In this document: piece after piece, positions 1 to 11,181 of the stretch
Numbering within the stretch: the first letter of the stretch is position 1
Layout of the letters: the number at the start of each line of letters is the position of its first letter
From: Chanos chanos
Taxonomy: Eukaryota > Chordata > Actinopteri > Gonorynchiformes > Chanidae
Assembly: GCF_902362185.1 (NCBI RefSeq)
Contig: NC_044495.1
Span: forward strand, 13,491,211-13,555,210
Direction of reading: 5' to 3'
Length of the DNA: 64,000 nt
Made by a program: the position numbers and the translations under genes
Notes under the pieces: model-generated
What the model saw: the letters and a program-made list of their open reading frames with translations, nothing else
What the model was told of the DNA's origin: nothing
Database searches by the model: none

Positions 1-130
1 CATCTCCACCACATTCCCTTCCTGTGAAAAGGTCGTTGTTCACTGGGCAAACAAATAAGATCACAAGCATTGCATGAACAACTGAAACAAGACCAAGAAA
101 CACTGAAAGTAACTACGTCACCAAACTAAC

Positions 131-1559
131 AAGATGTTAACCACCACTGCACAGCCAGAGGTAATGAGCATGGCTTCACGGTGGATTTCATAGTCGTCGT
201 TGATGATCCGCTGAATGGCTATGAATACTAGCACTGCAGTCACAGCCCAAATTGACAGCACGGACAGAAAAGCCCCCAGAATCTCTGCAGACAAAAAGAC
301 ATCTTATTTAGCACATGTCTCATAAGCAAATAGGACACATGGGTTTTAACTCCATTCTAAAGAATACATGACATAGTAGAGTGTTAAAGATGTCAGCACA
401 TAAATGTTAACAAATAAAATAAAAAAATCAGGAAACTGAGTGGCGTCTAATGCAAATGCAGGGGATCAGTTGATAAATCTGACCTGAGCGATGCCACCCA
501 AAGTTTAGCCTTTTAGTGGCAGGTCTGGAGGAAATCCACAAGGAGAAGAGACTGAGCAGAACACTACCAAAGTCAGTGAGAAGATGCGCTGCATCGGTCA
601 TTATGGCAAGACTGTGAGCCGCATATCCACCTGGGAGAATTAGGGAAAAGCTGATCAAAAGTGACTTACTGCTATATTTGAGCACAGGGCAGGAGAATAT
701 ACATTACACGATGACAGAACGTTTCAAGCTCAGTGGTGTGAGTAGTTTGGGCGCAAAGGAATTTCTGTCAGTTATGATTTTGTTCTAGTCTTGTTCTGTC
801 GTGTTAATTTTGTGTTCACATTAACTAAACTAAAGAACAGTTCAGGCAAAAATCCATATTTAAAGTGTTAGTTTCCAAAACAGTTTATAGCATATCTTAT
901 GAGTTAGTTTCCAGATCATCCTGGATGATCTTACCAATGACTTCTCCAATCATGAAAATTAAGCAGATCACTGAGGTAATAATGAGCTTCCTCCGGGCAA
1001 ACAACTTCTGTTGGTTCTCTGACCATGTCTCTCTGGTGTTATGACAATGTGTTGTCATTGGCTCCCTTGTTTCAAAAGCACTGAGACCATCTTCACTTTC
1101 CAGTGCTGTGCTGAAGTACCTCTTGTTAGAGTCAATGAATGGACTAATGGGGAAAAGTAAGTCAAGTTAGAGTACACGTTGTCAAACTGCCTGTTGGAGA
1201 CTTTCATGTTTCCTCAGACCCTAAAGACCATGTGAATATATACGGCAGCAAGATGTATGCATGATCATAATCTGTGCGTTGTGATAAATTTAGTCTTTCT
1301 TACCTGATTTGTTTATATAGAAAGGATTATCGTGGCTCTTAACTTAAGCGGTGCAGCACTAATGTGTAATTGCTCATCAAATATAATAACACACTGAGTG
1401 TGGCCCACAGTAACTCACAAAATCAACTGAAACCCTTACGCCACTATAAAACTCTCATTAAATGTGTAATCAGGTCACTCACCCCAGAAACTCCAGAGAA
1501 CACGTTTGGGCATTGCCCGAGTCCTGCCTGACGAGCTGCGCCTTTTCTGGATTCAGCAT
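131..1559 (-). CDS. slc30a3: Vesicular zinc transporter, SLC30A2/3/8 group (5' part, probably slc30a3)
   Basis: Cation-diffusion-facilitator protein that moves cytosolic zinc into vesicles in exchange for protons. Four coding exons are seen: 1483-1559 (ATG at 1559), 935-1143, 484-630 and 131-284; phases join cleanly and give about 195 residues. The gene continues beyond the left edge. The N-terminus carries a short His-Cys-His segment (THCHN), then a first membrane helix ([14 protein letters not shown]), then the TM2 zinc-site motif TDAAHLLTD with the HxxxD pair, then FGWHRSEILGAF. The cytosolic His loop and C-terminal domain are not in the window. ZnT2, ZnT3 and ZnT8 are close relatives. [14 protein letters not shown] and FGWHRSE look ZnT3-like, MLITSGCAV looks ZnT2-like. 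I prefer slc30a3 because SLC30A3 lies beside DNAJC5G in human 2p23.3, and a DNAJC5 gene follows here. Family certain, paralogue less so. Confidence 0.82.
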
Positions 1560-3154
1560 GGGAAACACTGAAATCCTCTCCTATATAAATGACTTACTAT
1601 GGAAACTAGTCCTTCAGTTCCTAACAATGTCGCCCCTGACTCAAAATAACAGGGCTTAATTCATCACCCCTCCATGAGTACATTTTTTTAGCATGTGCAC
1701 CTGCCTGCTGAGGAGTGCTAGTCTGACAACATCTGGCAGTTCACATGTTGTTCCTCCAGCATTATGTAACTCACTCAAAAATGATCAGGGAAGTCACTTT
1801 ACATCTGTGACATGAAAAGACAAAAACTGACCTGTGCCATCACATTCCCCAGTTCTAGACTTAGCATGAACCACATTTCTAAAACTGTTTTTAAGAGTGT
1901 TAAAGAATGTTATCTGACCATAAGAGTACATTTTTAGTAAGGTTAAACTTTACAGTGCAGTAAATTTCCAAGCAGATATTCATCGTTATTCAAAACAGAG
2001 AGGCAAAAGTTATGCAACATAATCTGTCAACTTTTAAAACAATAAAATCATATGCATGTCATACACTGACGTGAGGATATTTTTAAATAAATGTCTAAAT
2101 AGCTAGATGCTTTTAATAATATAACTATGCCACTATGTGCAATTTAAATAAGAAAACTGTTCCAGTCCAACTTTACTTGAAGTCTCTGTTACATAACTGA
2201 AATACAAGAATCATAAAGTTTCTCTAACAGTCATAGTAAGTGGTAAAAACTTTGCTGTATCATTGTTTCATTAAACCAATGGCTTAAACAGTCTGTGCCA
2301 CTTTTGAGAAGTGGTGTTTTTGTCTGACATGGGGGGGAAAAAAAGTCAATGTTACAGAGTTAACTACTATACTTCTAAAGTACATTTAAAAATATGGCTA
2401 TTTCTTCTTAAAATATTATCTATGCAACCAGCCGCACAGAGCGCTTGTGTACACACACAGATATCAAAAGCTAACATTGACTTCATTTTTTACTCCACTC
2501 CACTAGCTCATGAAACACAGAGAGCATAAAAGCTCTACCGTTTTAAAGTGCATGACAATAGGAACAGCTCAGAATTTAACAAAATGTGCAGCTTGGAGAA
2601 TACACAGGATTATTAAAAGTCACAAATGGTACTCAAACCAAGACATATTCAAATTCAATTCCACTTAAAAATATTTTTTATTATTACATTTAAGTTAAAT
2701 TAGATCATCATTGAATAAAATGTATTTATACAGTGTTGCCACAAATCAGCAAAGTCAAGTAAATATTCAACATTATTATTTCAAATGGCACATAGGTATA
2801 ATTTTTAAAATATAGGAATGTATCGACATTGGTGTTTTTCTAGAGATTTAAAAATAGTTTATGACTGGATATTCTATCCTGGAGTATTCCAAGAAGTTAT
2901 TTGAGGAGCCCCTGAGGTTGATTATTTTGTCCAAAATTTCCATTACAAGTCCTCTTTCTCAGGGCTTTTCAAATTGACAGATTGATCCGAAAACGTCTTT
3001 TCAACAAGAATACACTGTAAACTTGATACACTCATTCAAAAAAGTGCAATAAACAGCATATACTACAAGTCAAGAGGGGCCACATACACTGAACAGGCAG
3101 CACATTTGCAGGTTTGCATCTGGCAGTATACTTGAGTGGGAGCATGCAGGCAGG
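1560..3154. other. Intergenic: zinc-transporter 5' flank and dnajc5g 3' UTR
   Basis: No convincing coding exon. The right part should be the 3' UTR of the minus-strand dnajc5g gene. A minus-strand AATAAA lies at 2677-2682, about 475 bases past the stop, in an AT-rich stretch. The left part holds the 5' UTR and promoter of the zinc transporter; I see no clear promoter motif. Confidence 0.4.
2677..2682 (-). terminator. Candidate poly(A) signal of dnajc5g
   Basis: Minus-strand AATAAA about 475 bases downstream of the dnajc5g stop, in AT-rich sequence. It is the nearest canonical hexamer I noticed; the cleavage site itself cannot be seen. Confidence 0.35.
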
Positions 3155-5489
3155 TCAGTCAACTTCTGTCAGATCAGTGTCGCCAGTAGAGTTCACTGAG
3201 GCCTGGCCATTCTCTGTGGTACTGGCAGCTGAAGGGAACTGAACCTCTATGGATGTATCACCACCTACAGGACAACATGCAAAATCTAACCTTACGCAAA
3301 CGACTAGCTTCCAGTCTGACTCTCCATGACAATGACAATGTTATCTAACTGTCAAATTTTATTTCTAGAGGATTTTTTAAAAAATTAAAACAAAGTTTTG
3401 GCTTGATATGTATTTGGGATGTAGAGATGTTTCACATAAATGAAAAAAAAACAAACAATAAAAATGAAGAGCAAAGTCTAGCACTGACACACACACACAC
3501 ACACACACACACTCTCACACACACACACACACACTCACACTGACACATACATTGTATCCTAGTAACCTGGTGTATGCATCTTACAGCCCTAGACAACAAT
3601 CATTTATCTTTAGAAACTTTAACATGCAGAAACCTGCACAAACATTGCATCTGTTGCATAAATACTGAATAACAGTGATGTTGCAGAAACCAGTGATGGT
3701 GTAAACTGACTGCCAAAATGTAGGGAGATAATCTTTTGTTGCAAAGGCCTCAGTATAATCAAACTCAAGGCTGAGTCTCACCTGAGTTTTCAGGAGCTGA
3801 GACGGGAATGGGCATCCCCACAATCACAGTGGGCTCTGAAGCAAAACCTACAGAGGACGGAATAAGCAAATAAAATTAACAGATGTAGAAATTATAATCC
3901 TTTCTATGCAGAAAAAAACTGATTCGGGGGCACATCAGACGCTGCACAGAAGTTCAATTTATGATATGTTATCTACCCCTAACCTAACATACCTCAATCT
4001 AGTATTCAGAAGTACTGCAGGTAATCAGCTAAATCAGGTTTATCTGTGTGGAAAAGGAGTGTAGACAAGGCAGTACTCTAGAAAGATGATTGTTCACCCT
4101 GTGTTCCATTTGTGCCCTTTCACATGATGTAAGCTACCCCTCATGAATAATGCATGTGCTACAACATTATCACAGTGACCACCTAATCTATCATCGGTCT
4201 GCTTGTTGCTAGCTGATAGCAGATCAGTTCTGATGTCACTACTCCTGAAAAGCCATTACTGTGGCAGTTTTACTTTCAGACAAGAATAACATCACAGTCA
4301 AGGAGGCACATAAAGGAAATCCAAATGAGGTATTTCAGTAGCAGTAGTGAACCCTTTCACACAGATTACTGACAAAGCAACAATGCTAACACAAACAACC
4401 AACACACCCTATGTGGAAAAGGAGCTGTTTGGAAACCTATCAAACTAAAGTCAGGCACCCTTTGAAGAACTAAATGTAAAATTCTTAGCTGTCTTTATTT
4501 TCACCTGAATTCTCAGTGGCAAAACTTGAGGTGGGCTGTCCAGTAACCACAGAATCCTGGTCTGTTACACAAAACCGAACAGAGGACATCAATGAATGAA
4601 CACACACACATGCCATGAATGTATAAAATAACACTTTCACAAAACCAAAGCTGAAATATTCTCTGATATCACCTTCATTCTCGTCTGCCTGTAGAACCTC
4701 TGGATCCACATACTCGTAATTCTCATCTTCTTCCAGAGAAGAACCACACTTGCCACAACAGCAACAGCAGCAGCAGAAGCAGCAGCAGCAGGTGAAGATC
4801 ATACTACAGACCAGTAATGCCTAAAAAATAAATAAACAAACAAACAAAGTTCAAATATGACAATGGTCATATCAAACAATGCTTCCAAGTTCAATCTTAG
4901 AAAAATCACAGCATAGGTCCCATAGATATACACACACACCACTCACCTTGAACCAGCACTTTGACGCTAGGAAATGGTATTTAACCATGTCCTCGCCGAA
5001 CTGGTCTGCAACGTACAGGCCCATTGAGCCGTACTCATCGTAGATCTTGCGTTTGGTCTCATCGTTGAGGACAGAGTTTGCGTTATTAATCTCTTTGAAC
5101 CTTTCAGCAGCTTCTGGGTTATCCGGGTTCTTGTCAGGGTGATATTTCAGCGCAAGTTTCCTAACAGACAAGATTTATAGGACTGGTGTTTCATCAAAAA
5201 CAATGTCTAAGAGACGAGAATGATTTTGAGAGGGACAGTGCTTGCCTCAAATGAGAAAACACTGTCTGCTCTCACTGTATGGACAAGTTTTATTGTAATG
5301 CAATAAAATTCTTTCTGAAGACAATTATTAAACGGTTGCTGTTGCTAATATGGAGCAAATGGCCACTGAGTCAAACCTGTATGCTTTTTTAATTTCTTCA
5401 GCAGAAGCACCCTTCTCCACTCCTAATATCTGGTATAAACTCTCCCCAGATGTGGACATCTTTCGTTGTGGCCTCTGTCCCTCTGTCAT
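3155..5489 (-). CDS. dnajc5g: Cysteine-string protein, DnaJ subfamily C member 5 gamma-like
   Basis: Palmitoylated J-domain co-chaperone of secretory vesicles; CSPs recruit Hsc70 to keep SNARE proteins such as SNAP-25 folded. Coding exons: 5377-5489, 4947-5160, 4673-4820, 4505-4561, 3782-3847, 3155-3264, about 235 residues (human DNAJC5 has 198). Visible in order: the N-terminal PKA-type site KMSTSGES; J domain with YHPDKNP (HPD about residues 45-47); the linker [10 protein letters not shown]; a cysteine string at about 114-134, [21 protein letters not shown], 13 cysteines; then an acidic segment ([12 protein letters not shown]). The tail beyond it is longer than in DNAJC5 and includes [12 protein letters not shown]. 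The last introns are all phase 1, so the two small exons can be skipped without frameshift. DNAJC5G next to SLC30A3 in human supports the gamma assignment; sequence alone would also allow dnajc5a/b. Confidence 0.9.
3487..3540. repeat. (AC)n microsatellite
   Basis: Interrupted AC dinucleotide array of about 54 bases in the last intron of dnajc5g. It is broken by two short CT-containing interruptions. Confidence 0.95.
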
Positions 5490-6563
5490 GTTTGATTTCT
5501 GCTCCAATCACTTATCAGAACAAAATGTTAATTAGATATATGTTTTCTGTGGTTAATTTTACTTTCATTTGAAATAAGATACCCACCTGTTGGCATGTGG
5601 TCTGTGTTAATCACCTCGCTTTACACAGCAGGGAAATGCAGGATACTCAGCTAACGAGAGAGGACACATGAATCAGTTTCTAGGGTCAAACACTTCGCAC
5701 GTTGTTTCTTTTGCCGGTTCTATTTCCTTAAGTGAAAGCACCGTCAACAAGGACGAAACCCAAAATAGTATTCGGTTTTACAGCATTCTATGTAAACATT
5801 TTGCGGCGGCTTCTGTGAAGCTGTTTCATGTACGCACAACAGTCAAAATTATTTGTTAAACTTCAGGGTAGAAGTTAGCAGGCTATTGGTTTAAAAACTG
5901 GTATTAGTACAATATATGACTTAAATTCACGATTAATACACTACCTTTTGTAATGGGCTAGATGTCGTTCTTGTGAGTCTAGGTCAAGGCTGAGTCCACG
6001 CGATCGTCAAAACAATATTTTTTTTAAAAAATTGTGATAATCTGGACTTGTCCAGAGTGATTGGGTGCGTTTACTGCAAGTATCAGGAAGTGGGAGTATG
6101 TCGCATTCCGGTATTCAAAACGCACAGCCGAGACACCTCTGCTGGGCGCGTTCTGGTCGAACAATCGTTATTACCTTACACCTAAAGAAAGATTTTCTGC
6201 TTTTGTTAAAACAGTGAGAAACAAATCATTGGTTCGGTTGTTTGCCATACACACTGCTTGCTATTACTGTCAAGTGACCGTGATAAAAGAAAAACATTTT
6301 ATTCAGACATATAAGTAATTGCGCAAAAGAAGAAAGAGGGGAGGGACATTTGCTACAACCTAATTTCAACATTCTAATGAGGAAGCAATGTAGGAGAGCG
6401 AGAAAATGAGTATTCTATTGTCAGTCGGGGTTAAACAAGTAGGCTCTTTTATTCTTCTGATATGCTATATGGTCGTCAAATTCTACTGCTGTCACATAGC
6501 TTAATTTCATTTTGACTTCAGAAGAACTGTAGCAGGTATGCACATCACACAAACGAACACAAT
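5490..6563. other. Intergenic: dnajc5g promoter side and tp53i3 3' flank
   Basis: About 1.1 kb between the start of dnajc5g and the end of tp53i3, both on the minus strand. Several plus-strand ORFs of 60-85 codons occur here but show no family resemblance or splice context, so I treat the stretch as noncoding. A second minus-strand AATAAA for tp53i3 lies at 6448-6453. Confidence 0.4.
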
Positions 6564-6569
6564 TTTATT
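6564..6569 (-). terminator. Poly(A) signal overlapping the tp53i3 stop codon
   Basis: On the minus strand the final codons read CAA TAA and run into AAT, so the hexamer AATAAA shares bases with the stop codon (6565-6567). If used, the 3' UTR is only some 10-30 bases. A further AATAAA about 115 bases downstream (6448-6453) could serve instead. Confidence 0.5.
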
Positions 6570-8392
6570 GAGAGTCCATTTTAATGACTATTTTTCCAAT
6601 ATTTCTGTTGGCCTCCATGTGCCTGTGAGCCTCAGCAATTGCCTCTAAGTTAAACACGCTGTCGATCACAGGCCGCAGCGACTCGCCAGAGGTCAGAAAG
6701 TGAGGCAAGACCTGTTCCGTGAAACTCCTGACCAATTCTGCTTTATACTGAAAACAGAAAAGCGGAGACAAACGTATGAGTCAGGTTATTTGGGGGGTAA
6801 AAAACTCAAAACAAAAGCAGCAGCATCCTCTACCTCTTATTATTTTAACAATTCATGATAATAAGTCAGTCAGTACAACAACCACAAGGTTCTTTTAACC
6901 ATTTAGACCCTCCCTCTGGAAAAGCCCTCAAAATCAAGTACATTTTTGGCAGTTTGGATCCTACATCCATGGGGTCCCAAATTTTTCTTGACAGACATGG
7001 TTTTCGTTACATAACAAGATATTTTATCTTCAGTTTAATTAAAATATGAGAAAAATTATTTTCTTACTTTCTATTTGCTCTTTTACAAGAGCTGTGAACA
7101 ACTTTTACAAGAACTGTGAACAACTGACATTCGTGTCGAGACAATTAGTCAAGACTGAGGGTAAAGGATTTTGTTCTTTAAAGAACATTTCCAAAACATG
7201 ACACATACTAGAAGTGACATATATCTTAAGATACTACAAGCATCACCTGCAGACTTCGTGACCTGAGGAGACTGCTAAGGAGATGGCCACGCTTAAATAA
7301 AAGCTTGCCGAGCAAGTCACCCTCGGCTGTCTTTCCTCCCAGCATGCCGTAGAGCACCCATCTTCCATCCATGGCTAAGCTTCGGACATTCCTTTCCCAG
7401 CAGGCCCCTCCAATGCAATCTAGGATAACATCAACCCCTCTACCTGCATGCATACAGCAGACACTCAGAGAAGAGTGCATTCCATTTACATTTCATTAAG
7501 ACATGCCCAAATCTGACCTGAGGTATGCATTTTCACCTTGTAACTCATAAAATTTCCAGTCACACACTGAATCAGGATAGTAGATTATACCTGCCTTCAG
7601 TGTGCTGAAGAACTCTCTCTGAGAAATCCTCCTCTTTGTAGTTAAAGCCAGCGGCTGCTCCCAGTTTGTCTGCCATCTTTAATTTTTCAGGGCTTCCTGC
7701 TGTAATAATCGGGACAGCCTGAGCCAGTCTCACCAGCTGAATGGCTGCCGTGCCGACCCCGCTAGCCCCTGCATGAATCAGCACCGTCTCTCCCTGCTTC
7801 ACTCTGGCTGTGAGAGCCAAAAAAACAGAGTACGTTTAAAATTTAGGTTTGATGCTGAGGGAAGAGCTATGGATTTCTTAAATTGCTAATAAAGTACCTA
7901 TGAAGTGTAGCAGTTGGTAGGCTGTAAGCCAGGCCTCTGGCACTGCTGCTGCTTGAACAAGCGTGAGATGTTTAGGAACTGGCATTAGGAGTTCTTCAGG
8001 CACTGCTACAAACTCTGCATATCCCCCCCCACACAGCAGGGCCATAACCTGATCTCCTGGTCTCCAGCTCTTCTTCACTCCAGGGCCAAGACTAGTTATA
8101 ATTCCAGCTGCCTCCAGACCCAAGATCTCACTTTCTCCAGGAGGAGCTGGGTACAAGCCTCTTCTCTGTCAGGGCATACAAATAAACATCTTCCTCAGTT
8201 GTGGTTGAGGGTTGTAATGAGTTCACCTTTATGATAAGATAAATAGAAATGAACCTGTAACAAGTCAGCCCTGTTTAAAGCAGTGGCGTGGACTCTGATG
8301 AGGACCTCCCCATGTTTAGGTTGAGGTCTGGGGACAGTTTGCAAATGGAGCTGCTCAGGACCTCCAGGTTTGTCGACATATACTGCCAACAT
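6565..8392 (-). CDS. tp53i3: Quinone oxidoreductase PIG3 (tumor protein p53 inducible protein 3)
   Basis: Zinc-free medium-chain dehydrogenase that reduces ortho-quinones with NADPH and generates reactive oxygen; p53-induced in mammals. Coding exons 8255-8392, 7898-8165, 7591-7807, 7247-7439, 6565-6747 join to 332 residues, the human length. Seen: N-terminus [23 protein letters not shown]; the conserved [20 protein letters not shown]; the nucleotide-binding glycine motif [14 protein letters not shown] (about 147-160); [32 protein letters not shown]; and the C-terminal [12 protein letters not shown]. The start is the ATG at 8392. An in-frame upstream TTG lies just before it, but a plausible acceptor (ttacag|TCAATG) separates it, which suggests an intron in the 5' UTR. 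TP53I3 is in human 2p23.3, in keeping with the neighbours. Confidence 0.95.
7081..7124. repeat. Tandem pair of 22-bp units
   Basis: Two adjacent copies of a 22-base unit differing at one position, beginning ttttacaagagctgtgaac and ttttacaagaactgtgaac. It lies in the last intron of tp53i3; a recent slippage duplication with no evident function. Confidence 0.85.
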
Positions 8393-10097
8393 TGACTGTA
8401 AATCAGCCAAATTTAAATCACGTCATTTTATTTTCATGACAAATAGACAAAAGACAAACACATTTGATTTTGATACGAAACCAGCATCCTCAGTTCAAAC
8501 ATTCTATACTTACACTTTTTTCCTCAGTATTACTTTGCATTGTCCCTTCTGTGTTGACCACTGTGAAAAAAAAAATAGACTTTCTGTGTCATCACTATTG
8601 TATTCTGATATTGTGAGAATTAATTAAGTTTATTTATAATACATGAATTTACATGCAGAGCATTTTAAAAAGTTGTTTGACTGAGTACAAGGCATCCAAC
8701 AAACACCTGCGTAACTCTTGCGCACACTTGATGCTCTCTAACCCAGGAGTTGTACTCAGACGTTGCTGAAACCTTGCAAAATGGAACGTGTTATTAAAAC
8801 GCACATGCAATCTATCATCCATGATTGTACAGTGAAATGGCCTTTAATACAAACAAACAAAAATCCTGAGCCACTTCGCCGTACATGGCAATACTGGCTT
8901 AAACCAGATCTCACCAGAGGGCATTTTCGAAAAGGAATGGAAGTAGAATTCTTTCGACTACATTCATTTTTTAATGAAAAGAACGCTGTGGAAAAGTTTC
9001 AAAGTACATACTACTTACAGATGTGAAGTTAAATAAATTAACAGAATAGTCCCGAAAATGCTGCACTGTCCGACGAGTATTAGTGAAGGGGTCACGTTTG
9101 TAACTATCCTCGAAGAAATAGTTTTGTACATTGATTAACCTGGTCGTGACTGGGTAGCAGGGATTTGCAGTTAGTGCGTAGGGGCGTTCCCCAGAGGCAA
9201 CAGAAACGCTTATTATTTCACTTTAATATAATAGTGAAAAAAAAAAGGATTATACATACAGATTAAAAAAAAAATTGCTAAATTAGATTTAGGAAAGAAT
9301 GTTTATATGGAGATTTATTAAGAAAAGAAGGAACGAGGATCATATTTTCGAAGTTATGTTTCCAATAAGTCTAATATATAACAGAAAAACGCTACACACA
9401 TGATAACAATACACCTAAAAGAATGCATCAGGAAATATTAAAGGTATACTGTATCTCATATATTGTTGGAGACTGAAGAATCATTGGAGTTGATGAAAAC
9501 ATCTTAACAATATCTCAAATTCTAGTCATTTGGTACTTTGTGAAAAGGAAATTTTAATAAGGTTGTATTCTCTTTTGAAAATACAAACCAGTTTCATAAT
9601 ACAGGGGATTAGAGGCACAGTACACCAACCTCATCAACCACAATGCACAACATGAATACCATGAACACTACATACACCAAATTAGTGTTTACAGGTTTGA
9701 ATGTCATAGCAGCAAATCCCCTGGAATACAACATCAGCCTTACGCCGAGAATGAAGTGCAGTCAACAACGGACACATCTTGTCAGCACAGCCTTTATGAG
9801 GTACAGTATCTACATATTTTACACAGGCCAGATACAGAGTGTTGTAATACAAAATATACTGCAACTGTTACTTTCTTTTGAGACCGAAGTAATTATTTTT
9901 TCCCCTTTAACAGTATAAAGCTGTGTGCATTTCCAAGGACTGTGATGAGCCAAAGAACAAGTTTGTGTAAAAAATAATCTCTGTCATGTGGGAAAACTGT
10001 GTTATGTATCATGTCATGTATCACATATGTTTTCACATACTGGTTTGTGAGCATGTTAATGGGAAACTTCTTATGTCCCAGATGACAGCTGAACATA
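8393..10097. other. Head-to-head intergenic region tp53i3 / ORF209
   Basis: 1.7 kb between two divergent genes. It must hold both promoters and 5' UTRs. Overlapping ORFs on both strands at 9643-9918 are shadows without family resemblance. The stretch 9240-9600 is AT-rich with A runs. No transposon, RNA gene or clear p53 half-site pair was recognised by eye. Confidence 0.4.
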
Positions 10098-10105
10098 ATG
10101 AGTAA
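10082..10105 (+). promoter_or_regulatory. Short upstream ORF overlapping the ORF209 start
   Basis: An ATG at 10082 opens a seven-codon frame (MTAEHNE) whose stop TAA at 10103-10105 lies just past the main ATG at 10098 in another frame. A further in-frame ATG lies at 10073. If these are in the mature mRNA they would restrain translation of ORF209. The sequence before 10082 (cttatgtcccag) could instead be a splice acceptor, which would remove the 10073 ATG but keep the 10082 one. Confidence 0.45.
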
Positions 10106-10727
10106 GAAGCCAGGCCTTAGACAACCCAAATCTTCACTGTTCATGGAAGCACAACCGACGAATCACAAAGATGACATTCTCCTCAGGAGGAACCTGGACC
10201 AAATTTACCTCAAATACAGACTCAACATAAAACTGCTGTGTCAGGAAAAAGAGTTGCTCATCAAGGAACATAAAAAACTACTGCATTTGAAAGCCTGCGA
10301 ATGCTACGCCACAGTTAACAGAACAATGAGGGTTATATCAGAGGCAAAAATGGCAAACGCTGACTCGAGGGATGTCCGTTACTTAAGATCAGCTCCAAAT
10401 ATCAGAGGGGTGCATTCAGCTAAACAGCTCTCAAATGACAGTGGTGAGCCTACAGAAGGATCAAATGGTTCTCAGTTGCCGACAAACCCCAATTTACGGC
10501 CAACCTCAACTCTCACTTTTATTCATACTCTGAGAAGCAGTACTGAGACTCCTCAGCTTTCTATCATGCAACTGAAGGAAATAGCCACAATTGACAGCAT
10601 TTCTCAAAAAGAACTCGCCATCCAACAAGAACTTGAGAGACAACGAAAGGAAAGAGTGAAACAACTACAGAGAGAAAAACTACAGTGGAAAATACAAACC
10701 TTCCTACAGAGTCTTGAAAACATGTGA
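10098..10727 (+). CDS. Unrecognised 209-residue protein, coiled-coil C-terminus
   Basis: Open frame of 209 codons in one exon with ATG in fair context (A at -3). I do not recognise the family. The first 30 residues are basic. Residues about 27-70 form a charged, leucine-rich helix (LLRRNLDQIYLKYRLNIKLL) with EKELLIKEHKKLL after it. Residues 90-150 are Ser/Thr/Asn/Pro-rich and probably disordered. Residues 160-209 are strongly helical and charged, with QQELERQRKERVKQLQREKL, a likely coiled coil. No signal peptide or membrane helix. The frame is long for chance in this AT-rich DNA and has a protein-like composition, so I think it is real. The layout vaguely recalls CCDC190-type proteins, but that is an impression only. 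It sits head to head with tp53i3 and tail to tail with cenpo. Confidence 0.6.
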   Translation: MSKKPGLRQPKSSLFMEAQPTNHKDDILLRRNLDQIYLKYRLNIKLLCQEKELLIKEHKKLLHLKACECYATVNRTMRVISEAKMANADSRDVRYLRSAPNIRGVHSAKQLSNDSGEPTEGSNGSQLPTNPNLRPTSTLTFIHTLRSSTETPQLSIMQLKEIATIDSISQKELAIQQELERQRKERVKQLQREKLQWKIQTFLQSLENM

Positions 10728-11181
10728 AAATCCATGAATGTGTCCTGTGATCAAGCGTCCCATCTATCAGTGTTGTGATTTTGTCTTAATTTTGGGGTTT
10801 GTCAGAGTTTGAAGGATTTGGGAGTATATATATAGACTTTTGATAGGTCACGCACTAAATGTTGTTTCTTTCTATGTTTCTCACTATTTAAACATTTCTG
10901 TTGCAATTGGTGAATTTAATTTTTTTGTTTGTTTGTTCAAGACAACAGCTCTTGTAATCTAGCCTGTTAAATTCAGCTCTGCTTCTTCATCCTTATTTTC
11001 TACATGTAACCATATCACAACTGTGTTTTTTCTTTACAAATGATATAGGATGTAGGACTTTACATATTCTCTCTTTAAGACAACCAATACAACCAATCAC
11101 TGAGTGTAAATGAAGATTTATATTGAATTAAATATTATAATTAAGAACAATATAACATGCACTGCTGTTTTACAAACACTA
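10728..11181. other. Convergent 3' flanks of ORF209 and cenpo
   Basis: 454 bases between two stop codons on opposite strands. AT-rich, with no exon, repeat or canonical AATAAA that I could assign with confidence to either gene. Confidence 0.4.

Noticed and set aside
6061-6318. 85-codon plus-strand ORF downstream of tp53i3
   Set aside because: Short, no homology that I recognise, composition not distinctive; expected by chance.
8393-8410. Longer N-terminus for tp53i3 (six extra residues)
   Set aside because: The extended frame starts with TTG, not ATG, and an acceptor-like ttacag stands just before the true start codon at 8392, whose position matches the family.
9643-9918. Overlapping plus- and minus-strand ORFs of 91 and 60 codons
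   Set aside because: Mutual shadows with no recognisable domain and no splice context; the region is the divergent promoter area.
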